Positions 18,912 through 29,166 of a stretch of DNA of 64,000 nt are shown in pieces. Both the position numbers and the translations under genes were made by a program. The notes beneath the pieces were generated by a model, which worked only from the letters and a program-made list of their open reading frames with translations, ran no database searches and was not told where the DNA came from. The stretch is from VBAU01 sp036005185. GTDB taxonomy: Bacteria; Bacteroidota; Bacteroidia; Chitinophagales; Chitinophagaceae. The stretch is from the NCBI GenBank assembly GCA_036005185.1, contig DASYQS010000049.1, positions 248,001 to 312,000 on the forward strand, written 5' to 3'. Positions within the stretch are counted from its first letter, which is position 1, and each line of letters opens with the position of its first letter.

Positions 18912-21900
18912 TTACTGAGCTAGTGAAATCCTTATTTGAACCCCGCCTCTGGTGTTGGTAACGGGTGCAGTAGTAGCAATTTTTGGTATTACCCTATTTT
19001 GTTCAAAAAATAGCTTCACATTTACACGGCTATTCACTACATAATCTATCGAAGGTGAAATATTAATAACTTTCTGACCTCTTGTTCCAAAAGCAGTATT
19101 CTGGTCAAGCTTGCTGTTAGCAGTGGCATCATCACGCAGACTGAAATCAAATTTAAATGTGACATCATTATCTAGCTTGATCTCTTTCTTTCCAAATCTA
19201 AAACTATTCTTTAGTATTGGAACACCGCGCTTACGCCAGTTTATACCAACAGTAACTTCGGTAGAACGGGTTTCAGCTAACTGGTAATCGATCAAACTTA
19301 GACTTAGCGTTCTGGATTTACCGTACTCAAAGTTTGCAGACAGCTGGTTTACAAAACTTATATCAAAACCAATCAATGGATTAAATCGTTCCGAGATGGT
19401 AACATTCGGCACGAGAAAATAAGGAACAAAGTTGTTTATACCGTTGCTTGTATCGATAAATTCAGGATATCCATAATGAAATGGATCAGTGAAACGCAAT
19501 GCAGTGTTGAAACTATTCATGCTTAGATTACTCTGATAGCCATGCCTAATCGTAAAATTGGTAAATATTTTTTCGAAGGCTTTAATCTTGCTAAGACCGC
19601 TGTAGGTAATATTCCAGTTTGGTCTTGGAAGTAAATTTGAAAATGGATTTGATCTCAATTTAGCATTTGAATTTTTTATAAGCGGGATAGTTAAAGGATC
19701 TTTGTCGGTATAGGCCGCAAGAAATGCTGGTATCACAACATCTTGTGCATAGCGGCCATAGCCTAAATAATAATTCGGATCATTGGGATAAGCGCCGCCA
19801 GGCGAATAAGGGTTTTTATTATTTAACCTCTGCGATAAAATAGTACGGTTTGCTTCAAACTGCTTAAAGGTTTCTGATACAGTGTTTGGGTCAAACTTCT
19901 TAAACAAAGTTTGATACGAAATGTATGTGATATTAAAACTACCTAAAGCATAAGGGTTCAATCTGGTAAAACCAACATTATCAAAGGCGCTAGTATCTTT
20001 ATATAATTCGGAATATTGTTTGTCAAAAGTTTTTTCCAGATTGACGTCGATATTAAGATCACGAATAGGGCTAAGCTGCGCCGTAACCCTTATTTTTTGG
20101 TTGAATCGCTGTTGAATAAGTGTGTTGAATAATGAATCACGTGTCAACAGTCCTTTGTCACCAAATTTATTGATTTCGCTTGTATCTGGTTGTCTGCCAA
20201 AAATAAATCCCCAACCTGGTTGATTACTTCTGAAATTACGTCCAAAAAATTGCGTACTGTCGAGATAACCCGGTAAGGTGGTTCCCATATCTTCATTAAT
20301 GTCAACGCCGATCCTTTTTAATGAAAGCAACATTCGTCCGAAAAATCTCGTTGCCTTACCTGGCGCTGGTTGCCATTTCGGATTTCGAATCCACTTCATT
20401 TTTTTGCTTGCCGTATCATTCGGTTTTACTTTTACTTGCAGGCGTTTTGGCTCAGTGCTTTTTTGAATTGGACCATCATTATTGATGAGCCTTAAGAATT
20501 TTGATTTGTTATACAACTGATCAAAATTAAATTCACCATTTATATTTCTTGTCTGTCCATTGATAAGTGTATTGCCTTGCAAGCGGGCTTCTGGCAACAA
20601 TGAAGCTGCATTCCAGTCATAGCTTGCTGTATAGGTTGTGCGAATAGTTGTCCAAGCAAGCAATGGAAGTTTTTGCATAGGAAGAACATAGGACACCGTT
20701 ATATCTTGTCCAAAATGCGTTGTTCTGCCACCGTCAAAGAAATTTTTACGAACAGAATCTTTCTTTTCTTTTGTATCAATTCTGCCTTCAGGTTCATCAA
20801 CCCTGGCATGATTTACAGCTGTATAATCTAACCGGATGGATTTTGTGATATCCCAATTCACCACATAATACCTGTCGAAGAGGAAATATTTATTATAGGT
20901 TTCAGGGATCTTATAAGGTCCGCCACCTACATTACGTGGTCGAATGGCGCCAAACTGTCTAAACACATCTGCCTTTACAGAAATTAGCGATGGTGTGTAA
21001 TTAAAATTAAAATCTCTTACCAATCCCAGCCATGGAGATTTTGATTTGAAAAGTCTTTTGAAAGGTTCAACCGGCCTTACCCTTGGTGAATAAGTATAAC
21101 CAACAGCTCCTCTTGTCCTGCGCACTTCTTCATTTTCAATGAGCGGATTGTGGTGGTCAATGCTGATATAAGAATAATTAAAATCGAAATTTGAAATATC
21201 CCAAAACATTGGCTTGCCAGTTCCTGTTCTGTTCTTTTTTACATTGGTAAGGGTAACCGTTTTGGTTGTAGTAATGTCTTCGGCATTATTGCGAATAGAA
21301 TCTCTGTCGAATTTTGAAGAGGCTTCCTTTAATTTATCCTTGAGCTTTATATCCTGGTCGTAAGGATCATACTCGGGTGTGCTTGATGTACGATTGATAC
21401 CAGCATAGATGGGGATCTGTATAGCCGCTCTCTTTGGTAATAATTTTCCAAGATCAAGATTGGTAGCCACATCAAACTGATAGTCATCTTGCCGGCTTCG
21501 CTCATTTACTCTTTGTTCCAGAGTTCCAAATCCTGTGCTCTTAATGCTACCAGCCAAAGAAAGATTTCCTAAATCGGCCAGATTAATATCAACCCTGCCT
21601 ATTGCTGCATAACCTCCTTTCTCATCCAGCCGTGACAAGCGAAGCTCGTTGAACCACGCTTCAGCACAAACAGTTTCTTGTCCTACATTTTCTAAGCCCA
21701 TCAATATTCCTCTCACCTCTCCTAAGTTCGGACTACCTAAAATGCCATAGACACGGCCATTTGGAAGAGTTTCACTATAATAATGCGTGGGTAAAACACT
21801 GTTTTTATCCCTATTTTTTTTCAGCTTTACAAGATCTTGCAGATCAAAATCAAGATTATTTTCAGCCGGCCATATCTCTAATGAATCTGTTGCGCCCCAT

Positions 21901-24900
21901 CGCGTTACTTTTAGTGGAATCTTTACTTCATAATAATTGCCTGCAAAATCATTTCCTATTCTTATTACGGCATTTACATCTCCATCGTTAAAATTGCTAC
22001 CTGGGCTATAAACATCTTCAAGGTGAATAAACATTGACATTCTTCCATACTGTCGTAAATCAAGGTTCATTGTTTTAAATACGCCGCGTACTTTATTATT
22101 TAGGACATCTTTACTAAGCCCGCACGCCTTAAAACTGAGCGATTGCTCGTTTAATAATAATTGAACATTATTATTACTCAGTTCTTGTTGTCTGTCAACG
22201 CCGGGAGGAACTCTGTATGGTATCGGTTCGCGAGAATCATTTTCTTCAAGATTTACAGCTAAAATATTTGTAGCCACTGGGTCATTAGTGGGCAAAGTTG
22301 TGTATAACCCAGTTGTATCAAGATTAAAATTGAATTTGCGCCACTGATTTCTTACCAATTCCAGTTTTGCAAACCGGCAAACGACTGTATCATCAAAATT
22401 GGTAAGAAACATTCGAATGAACCGTATGGATTTAAAATCAGGAATATTTCCAATCTTATCTTGGTAAGAGTGAATGGGGATTCTGAACAGGTACCATTGT
22501 TCCCTTCGTGTGCTTCCATTCGGTAAATGAACATCTGTTTCCCGCACATCTGTTATAAATGGATTATTACTGGTATTCATGCCTGGCATTAGATCAACAC
22601 GATATTGAAAATATTCTTCGGCCTCGTTCATTGTATTATCGCGATTCAGATCTTCCTGATCAGGGTAAAGTGTAAAGGCACTGGTGAATTGCGAATTATT
22701 ATCGGCGACTGGCGAATTGCCCTGCGGGTTATTAAAATCTTTATACCGTGCAAGTATGCCATCATTGCTGCTGTACGATTCGTCACGATAGTTTTTAAAA
22801 TTATCGTTTGACGGATCGTTTAAAGCTTTTTGATAAATAGCCCCGTTTCCATAAGTAGATGAAATAGTATTTAGATAATCAGCAAATTTTCGTTGTTCAG
22901 CAGTATCGATCAAGCCATCATACCCTACATCCTGGTAGGGCCGATCCTCGGGTTCATTGCTGAAGGCATTGGTAACTTGCAACGGATTACTTGGTACTTG
23001 CCCCCACACAGTATTTTGATCAAGGCGTGGTTGATTATGCGGTGTTGGCAAGCCGTTTTCGTATTGTCTCTTTCCATCTTTCAAAATATCTTCAGAAATA
23101 TTTCCCAGATTAAAATATAATTGACCGCCTGAACTGCCAGGTCTATTTATAAATGGATTTTGCAGCCAGAATTCCAAATATTCAATATTGCTGGTTTCAA
23201 AATCAGTTTGATCAATATTGCGCATGATGCCGCCAAATGCTTTTTTGGGATTCAGCAATTGCCCATTTGCAGGGTTCAAATCTGTTCTGAAATTATAAGG
23301 ACCTTTCTCACGTGGATAATAAGCAATATCAAATGTTGTGAGTACGCCTTGGCCGAGATTAGTTGTTTTTTCAGGAAAAATTTCTTGTTGCAGTACAAGT
23401 CTTGACTCAGGTTTTGATAGTTCAGTCAAGTTATTTCTCAAAGGGTTATTTGGGTTGTTTCGCTCCTGCAACACCGGCTCAATATTATACCAGGCAATCT
23501 TTGCACGATTAAAACCACTTGCAAGATCATTATTCAAAGCTGATTCAGGAAAAAGTCCATTACCCTGAGGCACTGAAGCCAACGTCCAGTTTATAAGAGG
23601 AAACCGCAGATCAATGCTGCTTCGGGTTCCTTCGAAATCATCAATATAACTCTGTCCATTTCTTCCTTTACCAATCTGTTTTGGATGACCTGGTATTAAT
23701 GCCGCAAACTCGCCATACGCATTAATACTTGACATTGCCTTTGTAGAATAGAAAGGAAGCTTATCAAGCCATTTTGATAAACGTGGAATGTTGTTGCGAT
23801 AGTCAAAGTCAGCGCCTATCATTGTGTTCTTGATAGGATCCTCACCATAACTAGTCTTTGTAAAAAATGGTCTTTCCCCCAGGCGAACCATAGTTGCTCC
23901 TAAAGTCAAATGCCTGTTTACTAAATAGTCAAGTCGTACACCGATATAATTTTTTTGTTGCAAACCGAATGTCGCGTTGTTCTCATACTGCACTTGAACA
24001 GGCAAGCCTGTACTAATAATAGAAGGGTTGATTATTTTTAAAGTTCCTAGATCGTAATTGATCTCATAGTCAATATTTTCTCTCAATATTTGTCCGCCGG
24101 CAGTTACCGTCACTGAACCCTTGGGAATATTGTATCCTAATTGATAATCGGAATTAACTCCCGATGTAGAACGACCTTCAATTTTAAAGCGGTTCAAGTT
24201 GGCGTAGGTTTGTGCAATGGCCTTGATAGTATCGTACAAAGGATAATACAAGTATTTGTCACGAGCCGCTTGGTTGCTGAATATATAATCCAAGTCGTGG
24301 CCAAAAGGTTCCAGTACGGGAAAAATAATACGGCTTTGTGATGAAATAACCGTAAAGCCTTCTATATAATCAAAAAAACCGTTAGGCTGTGGATCATTTT
24401 GATCGTTTAAACGGTCAAGATTTACCAAAGAAAGAATAGGTTGACCTTTGTATTGTTGAAGTACTGAATCAGCGGGTAAATATCTTTTTTGGCCCAGGCT
24501 CGGCTCTTCATATAAAAGATCTAATTGAAAATCTTTCCTGTCCAGTTGACCATAGCCTACCGAATACACATTTTTCATCATCAAATCCCAAATGGGTAAT
24601 GCAGGTCTTTGAGAAGTTGCTTTGAGTAATTTCAGGAACAAAACTTTTTGTGAGTTACCAGTTGAGTCCGGTGGAATATCTTGTGAGAACTCACCCACCT
24701 GGCGCACTTTACCATTGTAAGTATATTGGAATGCAACAGCCAGCACTTCATCGGGTTGCAATTGTTGATTCAAAGAAATAAAACCGATCTGCGGGTTAAA
24801 ATAATACTCGGTGGGCAGAAGTTTTCGTGCAAATGTTTTTTCAAAATCCTGAACGGGCTGTAAACCCATACCGGTTAAAATGCTGGTTATCTCCGTTGAA

Positions 24901-26099
24901 CTTCTATTATTGGTAGCTCGAATATTTGAATAAAGTGAGTTGGCAGCATTATCGGGTAGTGTATTACCACCTCCTTCACCAAGATCAGCTAATGCCACTA
25001 TATCTCTTGTATCAGTAGTTGCGCCGGTGCGATTGGTTACCCAAACCTCAATACGTTGAATTTGAACCGCAGAACTTACAATAGGTAACTTTTTCATGGC
25101 CTCATTAAAGTGGCTGCGAAAATATTGTGCTAATAAAAAGTGGCGGTTCTCTTCATATTCATCGGCCTTTATAGAAAATTTTTGCGTAGCTGCGCCACCT
25201 TGCAAACCGAGGGATTGTCTGGTAGAACGTTGATTAGCCAGCACGGTTGTGATAAATAGCTTTCCAAATTGTAATTCTGTTTTTATGCCAAATAAAGATT
25301 GTGCTCCGGGTATTAAAGTTCCTTTTGAATTAAAGTTTACATTACCGGCCTGAAATAATTTCAAGATTTCATCATCCTGGCCATGATAATCAAGTTTCAA
25401 TTGGTTCTCGTAATCAAAATTTGCTAAGGTGTTATAGTTTATCGGCAATTTCAGTTTGTCGCCAATATTGGCATCAACCTGTAATTGTGAGTTCATATTA
25501 AAATCAAAGCCGCCGTTTTTTCTAGCTCTTTCAGGAAGAGTTGGGTTTTTACTGTTCTGTCCCTGATAGCCAGCCATGATATCCACATAACCATTAGGTC
25601 GTATGTCAATTTTTCCATTGCCTGTAATGCGATTTACCCAGTTATTAAAGAATTGGAATTTGGGTTTATAGCTGCGCCGGTTCATTGTGCTCAGTAAATT
25701 GGCCCTTTTGCGAAAATATTCCTGCTCATCCAACTTGCCTTGCATTTCGAGGAACTCCTTCATGGTAAAGCTCACAGGTGTACGATAATATTGGCTACCA
25801 ACTTTTTCCTCGATATAATATTGTTTTGTTACAGGGTCATAAACAATATTCTTTTTAATGAAGGAGGTATCCTTTAATGCAAACGGATTGCGATTTGGAT
25901 AGGTGTATGGGTCACCATATCTGTCGTAAATGGGATAACGGGTCGTATCTGCATTTAAGAAATCAAAGAAAATTTTTCGTGGTGTGGGGTCAGGATAAAA
26001 ACCGGCATTTGCCTGAAGCCAAATAGCAAACAATATTAATGTAGCTACCAGCGCACGGAAGATATGGGTAGTCTTGCGATTCAATTTTTTCCTAACCAA
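18912..26099 (-). CDS. sprA: SprA, type IX secretion system outer-membrane translocon
   Basis: 2395 residues, the expected giant size for SprA/Sov, the barrel that conducts type IX secretion substrates across the outer membrane and is needed for gliding in relatives. Signal sequence at the N-terminus (ALVATLILFAIWLQANAG), then the SprA N-terminal region (GSQYYRTPVSFTMKEFLE, NRRSYKPKFQFFNNW) and a long series of aromatic-rich beta strands ending QIRISLAQ. There is no ATG before the signal peptide; the start is TTG at 26099. It follows ruvA after about 20 bases, so the two are probably one transcript. Two likely substrates are encoded in this window. Confidence 0.93.
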   Translation of the reverse strand: MVRKKLNRKTTHIFRALVATLILFAIWLQANAGFYPDPTPRKIFFDFLNADTTRYPIYDRYGDPYTYPNRNPFALKDTSFIKKNIVYDPVTKQYYIEEKVGSQYYRTPVSFTMKEFLEMQGKLDEQEYFRKRANLLSTMNRRSYKPKFQFFNNWVNRITGNGKIDIRPNGYVDIMAGYQGQNSKNPTLPERARKNGGFDFNMNSQLQVDANIGDKLKLPINYNTLANFDYENQLKLDYHGQDDEILKLFQAGNVNFNSKGTLIPGAQSLFGIKTELQFGKLFITTVLANQRSTRQSLGLQGGAATQKFSIKADEYEENRHFLLAQYFRSHFNEAMKKLPIVSSAVQIQRIEVWVTNRTGATTDTRDIVALADLGEGGGNTLPDNAANSLYSNIRATNNRSSTEITSILTGMGLQPVQDFEKTFARKLLPTEYYFNPQIGFISLNQQLQPDEVLAVAFQYTYNGKVRQVGEFSQDIPPDSTGNSQKVLFLKLLKATSQRPALPIWDLMMKNVYSVGYGQLDRKDFQLDLLYEEPSLGQKRYLPADSVLQQYKGQPILSLVNLDRLNDQNDPQPNGFFDYIEGFTVISSQSRIIFPVLEPFGHDLDYIFSNQAARDKYLYYPLYDTIKAIAQTYANLNRFKIEGRSTSGVNSDYQLGYNIPKGSVTVTAGGQILRENIDYEINYDLGTLKIINPSIISTGLPVQVQYENNATFGLQQKNYIGVRLDYLVNRHLTLGATMVRLGERPFFTKTSYGEDPIKNTMIGADFDYRNNIPRLSKWLDKLPFYSTKAMSSINAYGEFAALIPGHPKQIGKGRNGQSYIDDFEGTRSSIDLRFPLINWTLASVPQGNGLFPESALNNDLASGFNRAKIAWYNIEPVLQERNNPNNPLRNNLTELSKPESRLVLQQEIFPEKTTNLGQGVLTTFDIAYYPREKGPYNFRTDLNPANGQLLNPKKAFGGIMRNIDQTDFETSNIEYLEFWLQNPFINRPGSSGGQLYFNLGNISEDILKDGKRQYENGLPTPHNQPRLDQNTVWGQVPSNPLQVTNAFSNEPEDRPYQDVGYDGLIDTAEQRKFADYLNTISSTYGNGAIYQKALNDPSNDNFKNYRDESYSSNDGILARYKDFNNPQGNSPVADNNSQFTSAFTLYPDQEDLNRDNTMNEAEEYFQYRVDLMPGMNTSNNPFITDVRETDVHLPNGSTRREQWYLFRIPIHSYQDKIGNIPDFKSIRFIRMFLTNFDDTVVCRFAKLELVRNQWRKFNFNLDTTGLYTTLPTNDPVATNILAVNLEENDSREPIPYRVPPGVDRQQELSNNNVQLLLNEQSLSFKACGLSKDVLNNKVRGVFKTMNLDLRQYGRMSMFIHLEDVYSPGSNFNDGDVNAVIRIGNDFAGNYYEVKIPLKVTRWGATDSLEIWPAENNLDFDLQDLVKLKKNRDKNSVLPTHYYSETLPNGRVYGILGSPNLGEVRGILMGLENVGQETVCAEAWFNELRLSRLDEKGGYAAIGRVDINLADLGNLSLAGSIKSTGFGTLEQRVNERSRQDDYQFDVATNLDLGKLLPKRAAIQIPIYAGINRTSSTPEYDPYDQDIKLKDKLKEASSKFDRDSIRNNAEDITTTKTVTLTNVKKNRTGTGKPMFWDISNFDFNYSYISIDHHNPLIENEEVRRTRGAVGYTYSPRVRPVEPFKRLFKSKSPWLGLVRDFNFNYTPSLISVKADVFRQFGAIRPRNVGGGPYKIPETYNKYFLFDRYYVVNWDITKSIRLDYTAVNHARVDEPEGRIDTKEKKDSVRKNFFDGGRTTHFGQDITVSYVLPMQKLPLLAWTTIRTTYTASYDWNAASLLPEARLQGNTLINGQTRNINGEFNFDQLYNKSKFLRLINNDGPIQKSTEPKRLQVKVKPNDTASKKMKWIRNPKWQPAPGKATRFFGRMLLSLKRIGVDINEDMGTTLPGYLDSTQFFGRNFRSNQPGWGFIFGRQPDTSEINKFGDKGLLTRDSLFNTLIQQRFNQKIRVTAQLSPIRDLNIDVNLEKTFDKQYSELYKDTSAFDNVGFTRLNPYALGSFNITYISYQTLFKKFDPNTVSETFKQFEANRTILSQRLNNKNPYSPGGAYPNDPNYYLGYGRYAQDVVIPAFLAAYTDKDPLTIPLIKNSNAKLRSNPFSNLLPRPNWNITYSGLSKIKAFEKIFTNFTIRHGYQSNLSMNSFNTALRFTDPFHYGYPEFIDTSNGINNFVPYFLVPNVTISERFNPLIGFDISFVNQLSANFEYGKSRTLSLSLIDYQLAETRSTEVTVGINWRKRGVPILKNSFRFGKKEIKLDNDVTFKFDFSLRDDATANSKLDQNTAFGTRGQKVINISPSIDYVVNSRVNVKLFFEQNRVIPKIATTAPVTNTRGGVQIRISLAQ

Positions 26100-26119
26100 T
26101 TAGTTGTGTAGAAATGGAA

Positions 26120-26701
26120 CTATAAGGTACGTAGTGCTTTTTTTATCAATTCCTCAAGTGGCAGGCCTGGCTCCTGCACCAAGGTTTTCTGAATGGCCTG
26201 GTCTGCGGCCTGGCGGTTTATGCCCAATGCCAGCAAGGCATTTAACGCATCGGAGTGCAATGTATTGTGTTTCATAGTAGAAATATTTGTTTCAAGGGTA
26301 TGTTTTACAAGTTTATCTTTAAGCTCAACTACGATTCGTTCGGCAGTTTTTTTTCCGATTCCCTTTATGCCTTCCAGTGTTCTTATCTCACCCTGCACAA
26401 TGGCCCTCGCCAGTTCACTAGGCTTCATATATGAAAGCATTATTCTAGCGGTTGATGCTCCGATGCCTGATACATTAATCAATTGCATGAACATTTCTTT
26501 TTCGGCTATTTCAAAAAAGCCATAAAGAACGTGGGCGTCCTCTCTAATCAGCAGAGAAGTATAAAGCTGCCCTTTATCGAGGTGTTGAACTTTTGAATAG
26601 GTATTCAGGCTTATCTGCACTTCATATCCTACCCCATTTACATCCACAGTTATAGAGGCAGGGGTTTTATTTAAAAAATCGCCTTTCAAAAAAGCAATCA
26701 T
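26120..26701 (-). CDS. ruvA: Holliday junction DNA helicase subunit RuvA
   Basis: 193 residues. Binds four-way junctions and loads RuvB. N-terminal OB-fold starts MIAFLKGDF; NVSGIGASTARIML and IKGIGKKTAERIVVELKDKL are the paired helix-hairpin-helix motifs; the C-terminal UBA-like domain (DALNALLALGINRQAADQAI) binds RuvB. The frame can be extended to 26743, but the extra residues come from an intergenic repeat, and family alignment begins at 26701. Directly upstream of sprA on the same strand. Confidence 0.93.
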   Translation of the reverse strand: MIAFLKGDFLNKTPASITVDVNGVGYEVQISLNTYSKVQHLDKGQLYTSLLIREDAHVLYGFFEIAEKEMFMQLINVSGIGASTARIMLSYMKPSELARAIVQGEIRTLEGIKGIGKKTAERIVVELKDKLVKHTLETNISTMKHNTLHSDALNALLALGINRQAADQAIQKTLVQEPGLPLEELIKKALRTL

Positions 26702-26718
26702 AGCTGCGAATGTAGGTT

Positions 26719-26815
26719 TCAATCGGCAATACGCAATAAGCAATTTGTGATGAATGTTCGCTATGAGTTTCGCATTAGCTACTGCTAATTGTCGATCGCT
26801 TATTCACTATTGCTC
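26719..26815. repeat. Intergenic inverted mosaic repeat
   Basis: GCAATACGCAATAAGC on the left is mirrored by GCTTATTCACTATTGC on the right, both degenerate. It fills the divergent space between ruvA and fabH. Confidence 0.55.
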
Positions 26816-26822
26816 ATTTTAT

Positions 26823-26830
26823 TACCTTTG
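26823..26830 (+). promoter_or_regulatory. -7 promoter box of fabH
   Basis: TACCTTTG, full TAnnTTTG match, 21 bases before the fabH ATG. Confidence 0.55.
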
Positions 26831-26851
26831 GCTGCTTTTAAAATCAATTAG

Positions 26852-27844
26852 ATGAATAAAAAAATCAATGCCGCAATTACAGCTGTTGGAGCCTATCTAC
26901 CTGAAGATAAATTGACGAATGCTGATTTGGAAAAAATGGTTGATACAAATGATGAATGGATTCGTACAAGAACAGGAATTGAAGAACGACGTATTTTGAA
27001 AGGAGAAGGATTAGCAACGTCGGATATGGGTGCCCCGGCTGTAAAGGATCTTTGTCAGCGAAGAGGTATTGACCCAATGGAAATTGATTGCCTGATTTGT
27101 TGCACTGTTACTCCCGATATGTTATTTCCCGCCACTGCTAATATCATTTGCGACAAGATTGGCGCAAAAAATGCCTGGGGATTTGATCTTGAAGCTGCTT
27201 GTTCTGGCTTTTTGTTTGGAGTTACAACTGGTACCGCTTTAATTGAAAGCGGTCGTTATAAAAAAGTAGTGGTAGTAGGAGCTGATAAAATGAGTGCTAT
27301 TACAGATTACAGCGATCGTACAACCTGCATATTGTTTGGTGATGCAGCAGCGGCTATTTTATTAGAGCCAAATACAGAAGGTTACGGAATTTTGGATAGC
27401 CTGTTAAAAAGTGATGGATCTGGCAGGAATTATTTATATATGAAGGCAGGTGGATCTCTAAAGCCACCAAGCATGGAAACTGTTGCCGCCAAAGAACATT
27501 TTATCTATCAGGATGGTCAACCTGTTTTTAAGTTTGCTGTAAAAGGAATGGCAGATGTAAGCGCTGAATTATTGGAAAGAAATAACTTAACTGGAGATGA
27601 TATTGCTTGGCTTGTTCCCCATCAGGCTAACAAAAGAATCATTGATGCTACGGCAAATCGCATGGGTCTGTCGCAGGAAAAAGTAATGTTGAATATTCAA
27701 CGTTATGGTAATACTACTGCAGCCACTATCCCTCTTTGCTTATGGGAATGGAAACATGAATTAAATAAAGGTGACCTAATTGTGCTCGCTGCTTTTGGCG
27801 GTGGTTTTACCTGGGGAGCCACATTGGTAAAATGGGCTTACTAG
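26852..27844 (+). CDS. fabH: Beta-ketoacyl-ACP synthase III
   Basis: 330 residues. Starts fatty acid synthesis by condensing an acyl-CoA with malonyl-ACP. The catalytic triad is visible: Cys in LEAACSGFLFG near 112, His in VPHQAN near 257, Asn in RYGNTTAAT near 287. Also TRTGIEERR at the N-terminus and the C-terminal AAFGGGFTWGATLVKW. Normal length. Its stop codon (27842-27844) abuts the left repeat of a RAYT element, so an insertion event landed immediately after the gene. Confidence 0.94.
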   Translation: MNKKINAAITAVGAYLPEDKLTNADLEKMVDTNDEWIRTRTGIEERRILKGEGLATSDMGAPAVKDLCQRRGIDPMEIDCLICCTVTPDMLFPATANIICDKIGAKNAWGFDLEAACSGFLFGVTTGTALIESGRYKKVVVVGADKMSAITDYSDRTTCILFGDAAAAILLEPNTEGYGILDSLLKSDGSGRNYLYMKAGGSLKPPSMETVAAKEHFIYQDGQPVFKFAVKGMADVSAELLERNNLTGDDIAWLVPHQANKRIIDATANRMGLSQEKVMLNIQRYGNTTAATIPLCLWEWKHELNKGDLIVLAAFGGGFTWGATLVKWAY

Positions 27845-27874
27845 GTGTCTGACGTCTCGCAGAGCGTCTGACAC
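27845..27874. repeat. Left REP-like palindrome of RAYT element
   Basis: A 30-base imperfect palindrome (arms GTGTCTGACG and CGTCTGACAC). Its exact reverse complement stands at 28487-28516. Confidence 0.85.
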
Positions 27875-27896
27875 CTTATAAGTAAAACGCAGTAAC

Positions 27897-28481
27897 ATGA
27901 AAATTCAAAACCGAGGCATCTATCATATTTATAACAGAGGCAACAATCAACAAACAATTTTCTTCTCCGATGAGAATTATCTCTATTTCTTAAAAAAGTG
28001 CAGCCATTACATAAAGTCATGTAGTGACATTCTTGCATGGTGCTTGATGCCAAATCACTTTCATTTCTTAATAAATGTGACGGAAGAAAGTTTGAAACCT
28101 GCGAAGTCCGGAGGAATAATTATGCCCGCAATAACCAACGGTTTTAGATTATTGCAAAGTTCTTATGCCAAAGGAGTTAATAAGCAGCTAAACCGTAGCG
28201 GAAACTTATTTCAACAAAAAACAAAGGCAAAACTTACAAATGAAGCAAAAGATTATTCCATTACAGCATTTCATTACATCCATCAAAACCCGGTTTCAGC
28301 ACATTTAGCCAATACTCCTGAAGAATGGAGCTATTCATCATATAAAGATTATGCGGGTTTAAGAAACGGAACTCTATGCAATAAGCAAAAAGCAGGTGAA
28401 CTGCTCAATTTGAATGAAATTGATCTTTATAACGAGACAATGAGAAAAATTGAAACCGGTTTATTAAAAAATATCCTTTAA
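27897..28481 (+). CDS. REP-associated tyrosine transposase (RAYT, IS200/Y1 type)
   Basis: 194 residues. Y1-transposase fold: GIYHIYNRGNN at the N-terminus, the HUH pair in WCLMPNHFHFLI, a candidate catalytic Tyr in SSYAKGVNK, and LFQQKTKAK, FHYIHQNPV. These single-copy transposases act on REP palindromes rather than on classic insertion sequence ends. The gene appears intact and lies between two perfect inverted 30-base palindromes, its presumed substrate. Total element about 670 bases. Confidence 0.88.
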   Translation: MKIQNRGIYHIYNRGNNQQTIFFSDENYLYFLKKCSHYIKSCSDILAWCLMPNHFHFLINVTEESLKPAKSGGIIMPAITNGFRLLQSSYAKGVNKQLNRSGNLFQQKTKAKLTNEAKDYSITAFHYIHQNPVSAHLANTPEEWSYSSYKDYAGLRNGTLCNKQKAGELLNLNEIDLYNETMRKIETGLLKNIL

Positions 28482-28486
28482 CAGAT

Positions 28487-28516
28487 GTGTCAGACGCTCT
28501 GCGAGACGTCAGACAC
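28487..28516. repeat. Right REP-like palindrome of RAYT element
   Basis: Exact reverse complement of 27845-27874, starting five bases after the transposase stop codon. Confidence 0.85.
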
Positions 28517-28520
28517 ATAC

Positions 28521-29105
28521 TCAAAAAATATATCCCACTCTGAAGCTGACGTAACGATTCCTCATTTCGAAGTCATTCCAGCTTTCAGCTATTTGGTGCA
28601 AACCAAGATAATATCGTGCATCTAAAAAAATATGTCGGCCAAATTTATAATCCCCCCCAAACACTAACCCAAAGTCTTCTTTTTTAAAATCCTGCTTTAA
28701 TTCGATCATCTCATTGGTAAATGATGAATCTCTTTTTGCCCAGGTTAAAAATCCTAGTTGAGGGCCTGCAAACAAATTAACTTTTGGCGATACGCTTACT
28801 TTCGCCAAAACAGGAAAATCAACATACCTCAATTTTATTGTTGCTTCTTTTTGACCATCATTTAATTCAACACCAATGATTGAATAATTTGCCTCTGGTT
28901 GAATCATAAATTTTTGGGTTACTCCAATTTCAAGAAGAGCACCGCCATCAAAACCACCAAAAATTCGGCGTTCGAATCCTTCAGAAGATTTATAACTGCC
29001 TCTTGAAAGAGCCATTCCTCCATCAATTCCAAAACGCACTTGTTGCGAAAAAACAATTGAAGAGAACAATGTCAATGCCAATGAAAAAAGTATTGCCTTT
29101 CTCAT
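28521..29105 (-). CDS. Outer-membrane beta-barrel protein (PorT-like)
   Basis: 194 residues with a signal peptide cleaved near SIVFSQ. The mature part alternates amphipathic strands (MIQPEANYSIIGVEL, YVDFPVLAKVSVSPKVNLFAGPQLGFL, DFGLVFGGDYKFG) and ends in the aromatic YVSFRVGYIF, typical of an eight-stranded outer-membrane barrel of the porin/PorT family. Role unknown. Its 3' end abuts the right RAYT repeat, so the element lies between fabH and this gene. Confidence 0.8.
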   Translation of the reverse strand: MRKAILFSLALTLFSSIVFSQQVRFGIDGGMALSRGSYKSSEGFERRIFGGFDGGALLEIGVTQKFMIQPEANYSIIGVELNDGQKEATIKLRYVDFPVLAKVSVSPKVNLFAGPQLGFLTWAKRDSSFTNEMIELKQDFKKEDFGLVFGGDYKFGRHIFLDARYYLGLHQIAESWNDFEMRNRYVSFRVGYIF

Positions 29106-29166
29106 AGTTTACGTTTTTAATGAATAAACAAATAACAATAGGGTTAATTACAAAAAGAAGGCCGCT

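Noticed and set aside
27841..28053. 70-codon minus-strand frame across the RAYT start
   Set aside because: Contains REP palindrome sequence and lies opposite the transposase.
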